Counted from the stretch's first letter, positions 1 through 7,292 are shown. The stretch: DNA of 14,572 nucleotides from Bacilli bacterium (GCA_900767605.1 CAAFZT010000008.1:1-14572), one strand, 5' to 3'. Numbers and translations are program-made. Notes: generated by a model not told the origin, from the letters alone.

Positions 1-34
1 ACCTGACTTTGGTAAATAAACTTGAAACATGGTG

Positions 35-1753
35 CTAAAGCTTAAAACTTAGCAACTTTTTGATGGTTTTGTCCGTCAGGAAGTAATTTGTGAGGTTCAA
101 CCCCAGCCTATCGTTTATCTTTTTAATTTTGTCTTTTGACCCGAGGTTGATGTATGATCCCCCGTTTTTTAATACCTTCAGGCTTCTCACGAATGAGATG
201 ATTTCGTTCGTGTGTATCTCGTCCTTGAATTCTTTGATTTGGAGCACCCTCAACGCGAAAACCGCGAGATAGCAGATCAGGAAATGGCCGTATATGGATT
301 CCCGCCTTTGGAGGTAGACCGGCCTGGCGTCCAATTCCGATTTCAGGGTCCTGAACGTTTCCTCGATTCTCCATAGGCGGTGGTAGACCTTGTAGATTTC
401 CTCCGCCTTCATCTTGGTTTCCGAGGTGATGAGCAGGTTGTACCCCGCAAGCCTCAGGTCCTCATTCACTTTTTCTTGGTTGATCGCCGCGGTCACTACC
501 GTATCGTCCAGGATTTCGCCGTCGCTGGACACCGCTTTGAACGATACGTACCTTGCGGCATCGCCGTATTCCTTCCTTTTGGCCTGGTAGCCGTTTAATT
601 CCCTGGCCTTCTCGACCATCTTGTTGATTTCGTACCTTTTCTTCTCCGCCAGGAGGGGGTTGAAGGTGACCACCCTCTTTTGCGTCAGGCTGACGGTCGC
701 CTGGCGGCCGGCCCCATCGGCGACTTTGTACGGGAAGCTGTCTATGCAAAATTTGTATTTGTACAGCAACGCCCCGTCGCCGTCCCTGATTTCCGTCCAC
801 CCTGCGCCTTCGTTCTCGAGCAAAGCCCATTTCTTTTCCTGCTCAGGCAAGCGCTTTACCGACTGGGAGAAGATGTACCCGTCCCCGTTCTTCAGCGCTT
901 CGCATATGTTTTTCGCGCAATTCAGGCCCTTGTCCGCCACCTGGATGGTTTTCCCGGCGATGCCGTTTTTCTCCTTCATGTCCCCGATGATCTCCCTCAT
1001 CACCGGCTTCTCCGATTCGTTGCCGGGGAACATCCTCATCGACAAAGGTATCTGCTCCGCGTCCAAAAGCAGCCCCATGGAGATGATCGGGTCGTTTCTG
1101 CTTTCCTTGGACGGCCCCTTCCTCCTGTCCCCTTTTTCCCTGTCGATTTCGAAATAGTAGTTCGTGCCGTCGAAGAAGACGCTCTCGGTCTTTCTTCCGT
1201 ATTTCTTTGCGAAGGCGTGGTTGATTATTTCGAGTATTCTTTCGTATTCGTCGCCGATCAGCGGAAGTATCGAGTCATACAGCTGGTCGTTTGAAAAGTG
1301 GATGGGCTCCAGAAAAGACGGAATCACTTCCTCCATGGTTTTGATTTTGCTGCACGGGGAGACTATCCTGGCGGAGACGAGCGAGGTGATGGCCTCGTTT
1401 AGGTCGTATGTCTTGCCCGCGATTTTCGCCAATAGGTTCAGGTGGGGTTCCACCTTGAGGGTGCCGAAGACGCTCTTGACGAGGAAATAGCCGAGGTTCT
1501 TTGTCGGGTCGCTTTCGATCGTCTTGATCCTGGACGCCTCCATTTCCCTTTTCCTTTCTTCGTTCATTTTCCTCACTTCGGCTTGGTAATGGGCGATCGG
1601 GTCGGGGATCTTCTCGCTGGCCAGCTCGCTGACGTATCCGATGGATTTGACCGCCCTGTGGGAAGTTTCCTTTTTCTCCTTGTTTCTGTAGGATTCGTAG
1701 ATCTGAAGGTAGACGCCCTTCTTGGTGTTGGATTTTTTAAGGAAGTAGGCCAT
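35..1753 (-). CDS. IS1634-family DDE transposase
   Basis: This 572-aa protein catalyses cut-and-paste movement of the surrounding element. Family hallmarks are visible. The N-terminus is a basic segment (MAYFLKKSNTKKGVYLQ) followed by a short 'DPIAHY' stretch. The DDE residues are probably D195 in VFFDGTNYY, D274 in QVADKG, and the glutamate at about 464 in RLWRIEETFRTLK. The Y, E and K of the IS4 YREK signature are at the usual spacing, while the R position is Leu with Arg next to it. An upstream ATG at 1792 keeps the frame open, but the start at 1753 is preferred because AGGAGG (1761-1766) lies 7 nt before it. The length is normal and no frame break is seen, so it may be active. A -10 TATAAT lies at 1794-1799, with a weak TTGCAA/TTTGCA -35 near 1815-1821. 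Confidence 0.9.
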   Translation of the reverse strand: MAYFLKKSNTKKGVYLQIYESYRNKEKKETSHRAVKSIGYVSELASEKIPDPIAHYQAEVRKMNEERKREMEASRIKTIESDPTKNLGYFLVKSVFGTLKVEPHLNLLAKIAGKTYDLNEAITSLVSARIVSPCSKIKTMEEVIPSFLEPIHFSNDQLYDSILPLIGDEYERILEIINHAFAKKYGRKTESVFFDGTNYYFEIDREKGDRRKGPSKESRNDPIISMGLLLDAEQIPLSMRMFPGNESEKPVMREIIGDMKEKNGIAGKTIQVADKGLNCAKNICEALKNGDGYIFSQSVKRLPEQEKKWALLENEGAGWTEIRDGDGALLYKYKFCIDSFPYKVADGAGRQATVSLTQKRVVTFNPLLAEKKRYEINKMVEKARELNGYQAKRKEYGDAARYVSFKAVSSDGEILDDTVVTAAINQEKVNEDLRLAGYNLLITSETKMKAEEIYKVYHRLWRIEETFRTLKSELDARPVYLQRRESIYGHFLICYLAVFALRVLQIKEFKDEIHTNEIISFVRSLKVLKNGGSYINLGSKDKIKKINDRLGLNLTNYFLTDKTIKKLLSFKL

Positions 1754-1766
1754 TTTCGGTCCTCCT

Positions 1767-1779
1767 GTGCTTATAGCAC
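1767..1779 (-). promoter_or_regulatory. Leader hairpin next to the transposase ribosome binding site
   Basis: A 5-bp stem (GTGCT and AGCAC around a TAT/ATA loop) sits immediately upstream of the AGGAGG at 1761-1766. It is part of a cluster of GGTGCT motifs in the leader that recurs near both IS ends. It could affect translation or be a binding motif of the transposase; both are inference. Confidence 0.35.
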
Positions 1780-1833
1780 CACAAAGCACCATTATTATAG
1801 CAAACAGAATTTTTTTGCAAAAGAGGCGAAAAC

Positions 1834-1856
1834 AAAAAAATATCGCAAAGCGATAT
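1834..1856 (-). terminator. Terminator facing into the transposase gene
   Basis: Read on the minus strand, a perfect 7-bp stem (ATATCGC/GCGATAT, 1840-1856, 3-nt loop) is followed directly by seven T (1834-1840). It lies inside the IS end, upstream of the transposase promoter, where it would stop transcription entering from flanking DNA. Many insertion sequences carry such protection against impinging transcripts. Confidence 0.65.
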
Positions 1857-1911
1857 AAATTATTAAGAACATTGTTACTGCACCAAAATTATATGGTGCT
1901 ATTTACCAAAG

Positions 1912-2001
1912 ACGGGCGGATTCGCCCTTCGCGATGCAAGCCTGTATCAGCATTCTGTCGTTCATCGCTAATTTGGAGTGTTTGTTGTCCTTTTTGGCCA
2001 T
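1912..2001 (-). pseudogene. IS30-type transposase, 5' fragment cut by the IS1634 element
   Basis: An ATG at 2001, with AAGGAGG at 2008-2014 as ribosome binding site, opens a frame whose first 30 residues begin MAKKDNKHSK and continue through NDRMLIQACIAKGESAR. This matches the typical N-terminus of IS30-family transposases, where an HTH begins with an 'IQ..L..G.S...IA..L' pattern. The frame runs exactly into the inverted repeat at 1911 and reaches a stop two codons later inside the IS (1903-1905). The rest of the gene is expected beyond the left window edge. The IS30 element's own end should lie somewhere in 2015-2100, but no inverted repeat partner is available to define it. The family call rests on a short stretch. 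Confidence 0.6.
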
Positions 2002-2298
2002 GTTTTTCCTCCTTTCGGAAAGGCCGGGCCGGACATGAGAATGATAGCATCCCGGCGGAAAAACATGGCTCTGTTGCCAAAATGGGAAAACTTCGCGATT
2101 ACTTTGTCACCTTACGATTGAATACATTTTAAAACGAAGAAATGACCTAGATTTATAAGTCTCGCTTGAAGTAATATATTTGGTAAGTTTATTAATATTC
2201 CTAAGCAAATTATTTCGATTAAAGAAACTAAAAAAACGATGTAGAAATTTTGCATCGAGATAAGGTTAGAATTCCAAAAAAATGTGAAGGTCAAACAT

Positions 2299-2859
2299 AT
2301 GAAATGCACGCAATGCGGATGTACAGAATTCATCAACACTAGTTTCATCAAAGAAGCTTCAACTACTGGCGAACGTAAAACCTATGATTATTTTGAGGAA
2401 CCAGATTTAGCTGGACAAGTTTTAGGTTACCAATTCACGGTTCGTGGAGATGCCAATGGTTATTTTCAAATTGTAGGAAATTGCCAATGTTTTGTATGTA
2501 AAAATTGCGGGCACGTAGAATTGTTTGCCAAAGACTTTGTGGAAAGGTATGAAGCAAAGGAAATTGCTGATGCTGAAGAAGCGAGAAGGCAAAAAGAGGA
2601 GCAAGAACAATTACAAAGGGATCATTTGGAGTTTTTTGATTTTTTGGATAAAGTGGAAAAAGAATTGCCGGAATTAAAAAAACTTACTGAAAATGAGAGT
2701 ATCTCCGTTAAAAAACATAAGGAAGCTGTAGAAAAATATAATTATTTCAAAAGGTGGCTGTCTGATTGGAAAAGGACTTATTCAGAATGGGAGAAAGACC
2801 CTAAACGCATTCAGCAAAAATGGCTAAGCATCAAAAAGGAAGTAGAATGTTTTAAATAG
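2299..2859 (+). CDS. Zinc-ribbon / coiled-coil protein of unknown function
   Basis: This 186-aa soluble protein is not recognised as a named family. The first two Cys pairs, CTQCGC near residue 3 and CKNCGH near residue 67, form a split zinc ribbon. Between them lies a region resembling a small beta domain (GYQFTVRGDANGYFQIVG). From about residue 80 the chain is charged and helical (EAKEIADAEEARRQKEEQEQ), consistent with a coiled coil. The C-terminal part is rich in Lys, Trp and Glu. A GTG at 2284 is in frame, but ATG 2299 is preferred because GAAGG (2286-2290) sits 8 nt upstream and the zinc ribbon starts right after it. There is no signal peptide, so it is cytoplasmic. The gene stands alone, convergent with fic. 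A nucleic-acid-binding role is only a guess from the ribbon. Confidence 0.75.
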   Translation: MKCTQCGCTEFINTSFIKEASTTGERKTYDYFEEPDLAGQVLGYQFTVRGDANGYFQIVGNCQCFVCKNCGHVELFAKDFVERYEAKEIADAEEARRQKEEQEQLQRDHLEFFDFLDKVEKELPELKKLTENESISVKKHKEAVEKYNYFKRWLSDWKRTYSEWEKDPKRIQQKWLSIKKEVECFK

Positions 2860-2948
2860 CATTTCTTTTTTGCATCAAAATTGGAATTGCGCCCATGAAA
2901 TCGGCAAATTTCCATCAATTTTATATTTGATACACAACATAAAAACGA

Positions 2949-2978
2949 AAGTATTGATGTCAAACTCAGTACTTTTTT
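2949..2978. terminator. Terminator between convergent genes
   Basis: A 9-bp stem (AAGTATTGA at 2949-2957, TCAGTACTT at 2966-2974, one G-T pair, 8-nt loop) is followed by T's at 2973-2978 and a further TTTT. The A-rich stretch on its left (2940-2945) gives a T-run for minus-strand transcripts. It can therefore serve both the zinc-ribbon gene and fic, which converge here. Confidence 0.65.
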
Positions 2979-2996
2979 CTTTTATGGGCTTTGATT

Positions 2997-3893
2997 TTAT
3001 CGATAGTCAATATTGAAATAATCCAAATACGTCTTAACGATATCTTGTCCCTCCAAACAGGTGTCCATGTGCCATCCACGTTCTTGATCCCAATTCTTTA
3101 AGCCCCGGTAATAAAAAACCTTCTTATCGTCGAAAATAATGAAGGGAACTAGGTTGTTCTTTAGACATTCTTTGAATGCGATTAAGCGCCCCACCCTTCC
3201 GTTTCCGTCTTGAAAGGGGTGAATCCTTTCAAATTGGACATGAAATTCCACGATTTCTTCCAAAGAATGGCTTTCCTTTTTACTATATTGGCTAAAAAGT
3301 TTTTTCATTTCGGATCCCACAAGCCTTGGTCGGGTTGTTTCCAAGCCGCCAACTTCATTGGGCATCTTCTTATAATCGCCAACGGCGAAATAAGAGAGCC
3401 TAGAATCGCTAGTATTCGATTTAAGTATTTTATGTAATTCTTTGATAAAAGCTTCGCTCAATGGATAGTTAGCAAAATCAATGACCCGGTCGATGGCCGC
3501 AAAATGGTTCATCGTTTCCACGATATCATCTATTTTTTTGCTGGTATTCTTCTCCACTCCAATTGTTCTTGTTTCGAAGATGTATCTCGTCTCATCGTGG
3601 GTGAGTTCATTGCCTTCCATATGATTGGAATTGAAGGTGAGGTCAATCATCAGCTTATGGTAGATGCCGCCTTTGATTTGATTCTTCTTTTCTAAGCGCA
3701 GCCTCTCCAAAAGATAGTTTTTTCCTTCTTTTTCATTGGTTCGGATCGGCTTCTTTGTGCCTACTGGAATTTTCCATGTTTTTCCCATTAAAATTGCCCC
3801 GTCTACTCTCCCCATGGAACAATAGTTCCGGACGGTTCTTTCCGATAGATTCCATTGAATGGATGCTTCTTTTACGCTTATGAATTCACTCAT
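2997..3893 (-). CDS. Fic-domain protein with N-terminal HTH (class II, probable AMPylator)
   Basis: This 298-aa protein has residues 1-45 resembling a MerR/excisionase-like DNA-binding helix-turn-helix (SVKEASIQWNLSERTVRNYC, then GRVDGAILMGKTWKIP). The Fic fold follows. The catalytic motif HPFQDGNGRVGR is at 225-236 and is fully intact (His225, Asp229, GNGR). The inhibitory helix motif S-x-x-x-E-G lies N-terminal to it at residues 89-94 (SNHMEGN), which defines class II. Fic enzymes of this kind transfer AMP, or sometimes another nucleotide moiety, from a nucleotide to a hydroxyl of a target protein, and the inhibitory Glu keeps them off until it is displaced. No antitoxin gene is adjacent, as expected with built-in inhibition. 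The start at 3893 has no strong ribosome binding site. The HTH suggests self-regulation through the repeats just upstream; target and regulation are inference. Confidence 0.9.
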   Translation of the reverse strand: MSEFISVKEASIQWNLSERTVRNYCSMGRVDGAILMGKTWKIPVGTKKPIRTNEKEGKNYLLERLRLEKKNQIKGGIYHKLMIDLTFNSNHMEGNELTHDETRYIFETRTIGVEKNTSKKIDDIVETMNHFAAIDRVIDFANYPLSEAFIKELHKILKSNTSDSRLSYFAVGDYKKMPNEVGGLETTRPRLVGSEMKKLFSQYSKKESHSLEEIVEFHVQFERIHPFQDGNGRVGRLIAFKECLKNNLVPFIIFDDKKVFYYRGLKNWDQERGWHMDTCLEGQDIVKTYLDYFNIDYR

Positions 3894-3909
3894 AAAAGAA
3901 TTATCTATC

Positions 3910-3960
3910 TATCGGCAAAAAACGCAATAGTTTATATAAGTTCTCGATTTATTGCCGATA
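3910..3960 (-). promoter_or_regulatory. Inverted repeat bracketing the fic promoter region
   Basis: A 9-bp sequence TATCGGCAA (3910-3918) recurs as its exact complement TTGCCGATA (3952-3960), with 33 bp between. Read toward fic, the intervening DNA contains an AT-rich TATATAA stretch usable as a -10. The near copy is followed by ATAGATAGATA just before the start codon. The arrangement suits a dimeric or looped repressor. The Fic protein's own HTH is an obvious candidate, but this is inference. Confidence 0.5.
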
Positions 3961-4106
3961 ACGTTGCCCCTGATTAAAGCGAACATGCGGCCATTTCAGC
4001 TTTGTAGTCATAAATTCGATCCCTGTTCTCTTGCGGCGGCTTTAAAAAGAAATTTATTCCTTTTAGGAATTGTTTTAGAATAACCCCGTATTTTAGAGGT
4101 TAAAAA

Positions 4107-5429
4107 ATGACTAAAAAATGGATTGCCTTAGCCCTTGCATCGATGTGCATGGGATTAGTTTCTTGTGGTTCTGGAGAAGAAACGTCCAGCAACACGGGGA
4201 ATGCTTCCAATAACGGAAGTGCCGCCTCCTCTGCGACGTCGGAAAACGTCGGAGGATCTTCCATGACTTCGGGAAATACCACCGAATCTACACCAGATGA
4301 AACGAATCCGACGGCCTGGTCCGAATCCGATTTGAAGGACATGTCTAAGTATCTCCATGGATATACCTGTTTGCCCTTCCCCCAGGGCTTTACTAACGCC
4401 TACGTTAACGCCAGCGGGACGGACCAAGACGAAGAATGCTTCATCGCCTATGATTATGAATGCGGCGATTTGTCAGAAAGCTACGGGAAACAACTTGCTG
4501 CCTCCTCCTTTGTTTTTGATAGTAAACAAACCGACGAAAATGGCGATGTTTATTATTACGCCTATGCGATAGAAGATTCGAACGATTTAATCAACGTTCA
4601 GTTTGACTATAATCTCGATTTCGGTGCCTTTGAAGTCTTCGCTTGGTATGAAGAAGGGGCTCCAACCTATGAAACCTTCCCCTATGAAGCGGTTGCTGCC
4701 TTCTTTAAACTCGAAAAACTTGATGAATCAATCCTCCCTTCTTTCCCTTTGCTAGCGGGTCAGAAGTATGATGGCTATGCTTCCGGAGAAACCTATTTTG
4801 TCGTCGGTGGGAATTACGATACTAGCATCGAAGAAGCGACTTATGTAGCCAACTACGAAACCGCTTTGACCAATGTCGGGTATACCGTAGATTCGAAAAA
4901 CGGCACCGCGATTCACGAAACCAACCTCCTCAAAGTCGAATACATGGCTAGCGAAGGCTATTTCTCCATTCAAATTTCCAAATACGTCCCCATTATTCCC
5001 GGGGCCAATAACGTGGAATTCTCTCCTTCTGATTTCCCCGTGAAATATGGCGATGCGGAGTCTGAAATCACGAAAAACAATGTCGTGTTCAAGTTGAATT
5101 CGATTATGTTTACGGATGGCTGCATTCAGTTTAGAAACGCTAAAAAAGGTTCGGGATACCTTTATAACGTGGATTCGCTTGGCACGTTGGCTTCCATCAC
5201 GGTTACGGAAAAAGATGTTTCTAAACACCAGTATTATGGCGTTTTAAGCTGCTATGTTTCTTCCTCAGTGATTTCTGATACCAATCCGGGCACCGCGGTG
5301 ACCCCGACTTATACGGATGGTGTTTATGCCTATCCGATTCCATCGGGAAATTCTTTCTTCAAACTCATTGATGAAACGAATTTTGCCTCCAAGAACGCTT
5401 CCATTACGATTTCTTACGTCGTGAAATAA
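4107..5429 (+). CDS. Secreted lipoprotein with two tandem repeat domains
   Basis: The 440-aa precursor begins with a classic lipoprotein signal. A basic start is followed by a hydrophobic core and the lipobox LVSC, with the lipidated Cys at residue 20. A Ser/Thr/Asn/Gly-rich low-complexity linker (about 21-70) follows. Two diverged copies of a domain of roughly 85-100 aa come next, at about 90-185 and 215-300. Both share an 'LPxFP' opening, an acidic helix ending in '(F/Y)xxDSK' and a strand resembling 'VxF/VEYxxxxGxFxI'. The C-terminal 130 residues form a separate Thr/Ser-rich, probably beta domain. I do not recognise the family. The product would be anchored on the outer face of the membrane; binding or substrate-capture roles are guesses. 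AGAGG (4095-4099) lies 7 nt before the ATG, and a TAGAAT -10 lies at 4076-4081. It is monocistronic, with its own terminator. Confidence 0.85.
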   Translation: MTKKWIALALASMCMGLVSCGSGEETSSNTGNASNNGSAASSATSENVGGSSMTSGNTTESTPDETNPTAWSESDLKDMSKYLHGYTCLPFPQGFTNAYVNASGTDQDEECFIAYDYECGDLSESYGKQLAASSFVFDSKQTDENGDVYYYAYAIEDSNDLINVQFDYNLDFGAFEVFAWYEEGAPTYETFPYEAVAAFFKLEKLDESILPSFPLLAGQKYDGYASGETYFVVGGNYDTSIEEATYVANYETALTNVGYTVDSKNGTAIHETNLLKVEYMASEGYFSIQISKYVPIIPGANNVEFSPSDFPVKYGDAESEITKNNVVFKLNSIMFTDGCIQFRNAKKGSGYLYNVDSLGTLASITVTEKDVSKHQYYGVLSCYVSSSVISDTNPGTAVTPTYTDGVYAYPIPSGNSFFKLIDETNFASKNASITISYVVK

Positions 5430-5455
5430 ATATCCTTCCGTTTTTATAAGCGCGT

Positions 5456-5486
5456 AACGGCTCCGTGATTAACGGGGCCGTTTGCT
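5456..5486 (+). terminator. Rho-independent terminator after the lipoprotein gene
   Basis: An 11-bp stem with one G-T pair (AACGGCTCCGT at 5456-5466, ACGGGGCCGTT at 5472-5482) and a 5-nt loop is followed by TTTGCTTT. Confidence 0.8.
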
Positions 5487-5555
5487 TTATCTAGAAGCGA
5501 GAATAAAAGATAAATTCTTGATAGAATCTCCCTGCCTAAAACGGAGGAATCGGTC

Positions 5556-6026
5556 ATGGGAACAAAACAATTGTTATTAAGAAAAGCAATGGAAGAAGAT
5601 ATCGATCTTGTCTATGAATTAATTAACGGACTCGCCGCTTATGAAAAACGTCCCCAGGATATGATAGGCACGAAAGAACAATTGAAAGAATGGCTTTTTG
5701 AAAAGCAGGTTGCCACCGCTCTCCTTGCAGAAAACCAAGAGGGGCAGAACATCGGTTACGCGATCTATTATCCGACTTTTGGCTCCTTCTCCGCCAAAGC
5801 CAACGTCCACGTGGAGGATTTGTATATCCGTCCGGAATACCGTCATCAAGGATATGGCAGGGTATTTTTCACTCGGTTGGCGGAATGGATTCAAGGCGAA
5901 GGCTACGCCAAACTCGAATGGAGTTGCTTAGATTGGAATGCCCCCTCCATCGAATTTTATAAAAAACTAGGAGCCACCCAGGAAACGGGAAGAGTGTATT
6001 TTGAGATGGACCCCAAGAATCGTTAA
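5556..6026 (+). CDS. GNAT N-acetyltransferase, diamine/thialysine (SSAT-like) group
   Basis: This 156-aa cytoplasmic enzyme is the usual length for a single-domain GNAT. It transfers the acetyl group of acetyl-CoA to an amine. Motif A is clear: VEDLYIRPEYRHQGYGRVFF (86-105), with the R-x-x-G-x-G pyrophosphate loop at 96-101. Motif B follows as EWSCLDWNAPSIEFYKKLGA (121-140). The combination of an early 'AAYEK' (27-31), 'VEDLYIRPEYR' and 'LDWN..(S/A)IEFYKKLGA' is typical of the spermidine/spermine and thialysine acetyltransferase group. A polyamine or lysine-analogue substrate is therefore likely, but not proven by sequence. GGAGG lies about 9 nt before the ATG, and a TAGAAT -10 candidate is at 5522-5527. 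It lies between two terminators, so it is probably transcribed alone. Confidence 0.88.
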   Translation: MGTKQLLLRKAMEEDIDLVYELINGLAAYEKRPQDMIGTKEQLKEWLFEKQVATALLAENQEGQNIGYAIYYPTFGSFSAKANVHVEDLYIRPEYRHQGYGRVFFTRLAEWIQGEGYAKLEWSCLDWNAPSIEFYKKLGATQETGRVYFEMDPKNR

Positions 6027-6059
6027 GAGGAATCGGGTTGATTTCTAATATCACGAGGC

Positions 6060-6089
6060 GCAGGGCGATTCAATGCCCTGCCTTTTCTT
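6060..6089 (+). terminator. Terminator after the acetyltransferase gene
   Basis: A 7-bp GC-rich stem (GCAGGGC at 6060-6066, GCCCTGC at 6075-6081) with an 8-nt loop is followed by CTTTTCTT. The T-run directly abuts the next gene's -10. Confidence 0.75.
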
Positions 6090-6091
6090 GA

Positions 6092-6097
6092 TATAAT
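6092..6097 (+). promoter_or_regulatory. -10 box of the PI-PLC gene
   Basis: A perfect TATAAT lies 30 nt before the start codon. The position 17 nt upstream of it holds TTCAAT (6069-6074), a weak -35 lying within the loop of the preceding terminator, so terminator and promoter are interleaved. Confidence 0.5.
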
Positions 6098-6126
6098 CCA
6101 AAAAGAAAGCGTTAAGAGGGTCCTCG

Positions 6127-7113
6127 ATGAAGAAGTGGTGTAAAGGTTTTATTGTTGCGGGAGCAGTTTTGTTCACGCTAGGAGCAGGGGCTGGAACTTT
6201 TGTCGCCTCCATGACCTGCTTTCGGAAATACGAGCAGACGAACCTTGGCTTAACCCAATGGATGAATACCCTCAATGACAAGGCCCGTTTGAATGAAATT
6301 GTCTTGCCTGGCAGCCATGATGCTGGGACAAACGGAATGAGCTGGCTAGGGAAGACCCAGCATTTAAGCGTGAAGGAACAATTGAATTTAGGAGTCCGTT
6401 ATTTTGATTTACGGGTCAATCACGTCAAGAATGACTATGTGATTTACCATTCCATCATCAATGGAACTCGGTTCGATCCCATATTGGATGATATCGCTTC
6501 GTTCATCGAAGAAAACCCCAGCGAAACTCTCCTTTTAGATTTTCAGCACTTTAAAAACGGAAGCGATGAATACGTCTATCACACGGTCTTGGAGAAACTA
6601 AAAGACCATCTCGTTGTTCAAAACGACGATCAAAGCGAATTGGCCTTCGTCGATGAACTTCGCCTCAAAGACACCAGGGGCAAGTGCATTGTTTTCTTTG
6701 GAGATGATTCCCCGTTTGTTAAAGAGGCCCATATTTTCAGCAGGAATAACGACGCCTGCACCCAAAAAGGCCAAGCCTTAGATTCTTGCTATATTTCTTC
6801 GTATCACGCGATGAAATCGAAGCAATTTATCGATGAGGCCTTGGACTATTACATGGATAAAATCCAAACCAAAAAGGAAGAAGAAGGGCATAAAGGCATC
6901 TTTGTTTGGCAATGTCAACTTACGGATTCTAAGCTCGTTTTTGGCCCTTATCATCGCGAAAGAAGTCACGAAGCGAATATGAACGCCTTTATTGAGAACT
7001 TGCCTCAGCAAGACTATTTTTCCGACATTAACGTCATCATGCGTGACTTCTTAGACGAAACCAAGGTCGAATCCATCGTGAAATTAAATGCTTCAAAAGG
7101 GCTTTTGAAGTAA
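6127..7113 (+). CDS. Membrane-anchored phosphatidylinositol-specific phospholipase C (PLC-X domain) protein
   Basis: This 328-aa protein has a short basic start and an N-terminal hydrophobic helix (about 7-30, Gly/Ala-rich). There is no clear lipobox or cleavage site, so it is probably a membrane-tethered extracytoplasmic enzyme. The PLC-X catalytic core is plain. LPGSHDAGTNG contains the first catalytic His (H64), QLNLGVRYFDLRV (85-97) has the active-site Asp/Arg pair (D94, R96), and VIYHSIING has the second His (H108). Bacterial enzymes of this fold cleave phosphatidylinositol or GPI anchors to cyclic inositol phosphate and diacylglycerol in two His-dependent steps without metal. Substrate here is not determinable, since PLC-X relatives with other phosphodiester substrates exist. 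The ribosome binding site AAGAGGG (6114-6120) fits the ATG. It is transcribed from its own promoter. Confidence 0.88.
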   Translation: MKKWCKGFIVAGAVLFTLGAGAGTFVASMTCFRKYEQTNLGLTQWMNTLNDKARLNEIVLPGSHDAGTNGMSWLGKTQHLSVKEQLNLGVRYFDLRVNHVKNDYVIYHSIINGTRFDPILDDIASFIEENPSETLLLDFQHFKNGSDEYVYHTVLEKLKDHLVVQNDDQSELAFVDELRLKDTRGKCIVFFGDDSPFVKEAHIFSRNNDACTQKGQALDSCYISSYHAMKSKQFIDEALDYYMDKIQTKKEEEGHKGIFVWQCQLTDSKLVFGPYHRERSHEANMNAFIENLPQQDYFSDINVIMRDFLDETKVESIVKLNASKGLLK

Positions 7114-7138
7114 GACTATATTCCATAACGGTAGAGCG

Positions 7139-7292
7139 GAGTATCTTTGCAGGCCGTTGGTTTTTACCACGAAAATGTAAAATGAAACACCGCAAAAGTT
7201 GGAAGTAAAACACCGCAAAAGTTGGAAGTAAAATACCGCAAAAGTTTGCAACGAAATGCCACAAATGTTTGCAACGGCAACCGAGTATCTTT
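7139..7292. repeat. 10-bp direct repeats bracketing the 23-bp array
   Basis: GAGTATCTTT occurs at 7139-7148 and again at 7283-7292, exactly 144 bp apart, on either side of the tandem array. Both copies are followed by a T-rich stretch ending in TTTTTAC. They could be a remnant target duplication or a recombination scar, or chance. Confidence 0.45.
7167..7281. repeat. Five tandem 23-bp repeats (array A)
   Basis: Five uninterrupted units start at 7167, 7190, 7213, 7236 and 7259. Units two and three are nearly identical (one base differs); the outer ones are more diverged. Each begins CCRCAAAA or similar, followed by GTT in most. The period is not a multiple of three and there are no unique spacers, so it is neither coding nor CRISPR. 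It lies in the 288-bp gap between the PI-PLC gene and the terminator of the membrane-protein gene, where no other gene is seen. Function is unknown; helix-phased (about 2.2 turns) protein-binding sites are one reading. Confidence 0.85.

Larger units (their letters stand above)
7..1911 (-). mobile_element. IS1634-type insertion sequence (IS4 superfamily), complete
   Basis: The element is delimited by a perfect 12-bp terminal inverted repeat, CTTTGGTAAATA at 7-18 and its complement at 1900-1911. It carries one transposase gene on the minus strand. Just inside the right end is a 6-bp hairpin (GCACCA at 1880-1885 with TGGTGC at 1894-1899). The motif GGTGCT recurs at 31-36, 1895-1900 and in the transposase leader. 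No clear target duplication is visible: only 6 bases precede the left end and they do not match the right flank, apart from a possible GAC if the repeat is taken one base shorter. The element interrupts an IS30-type transposase start, so the full target lies partly outside the window. The ends are seen directly; the family assignment comes from the transposase. Confidence 0.85.

Noticed and set aside
1..1917. Target site duplication of the IS1634 element
   Set aside because: Left flank ACCTGA and right flank ACGGGC do not match; only a 3-bp GAC agrees if the repeat is shortened.
1889..2080. Minus-strand 63-aa frame over the IS30 region
   Set aside because: It is in a different frame from the IS30-type start and lacks a ribosome binding site; a shadow.
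3985..4045. tRNA-like T-arm sequence (TTCGATCCC)
   Set aside because: The flanking bases do not pair into a T-stem and no cloverleaf can be drawn.
7167..7281. Possible CRISPR array
   Set aside because: Units are directly adjacent with no unique spacers, and no cas genes are nearby.
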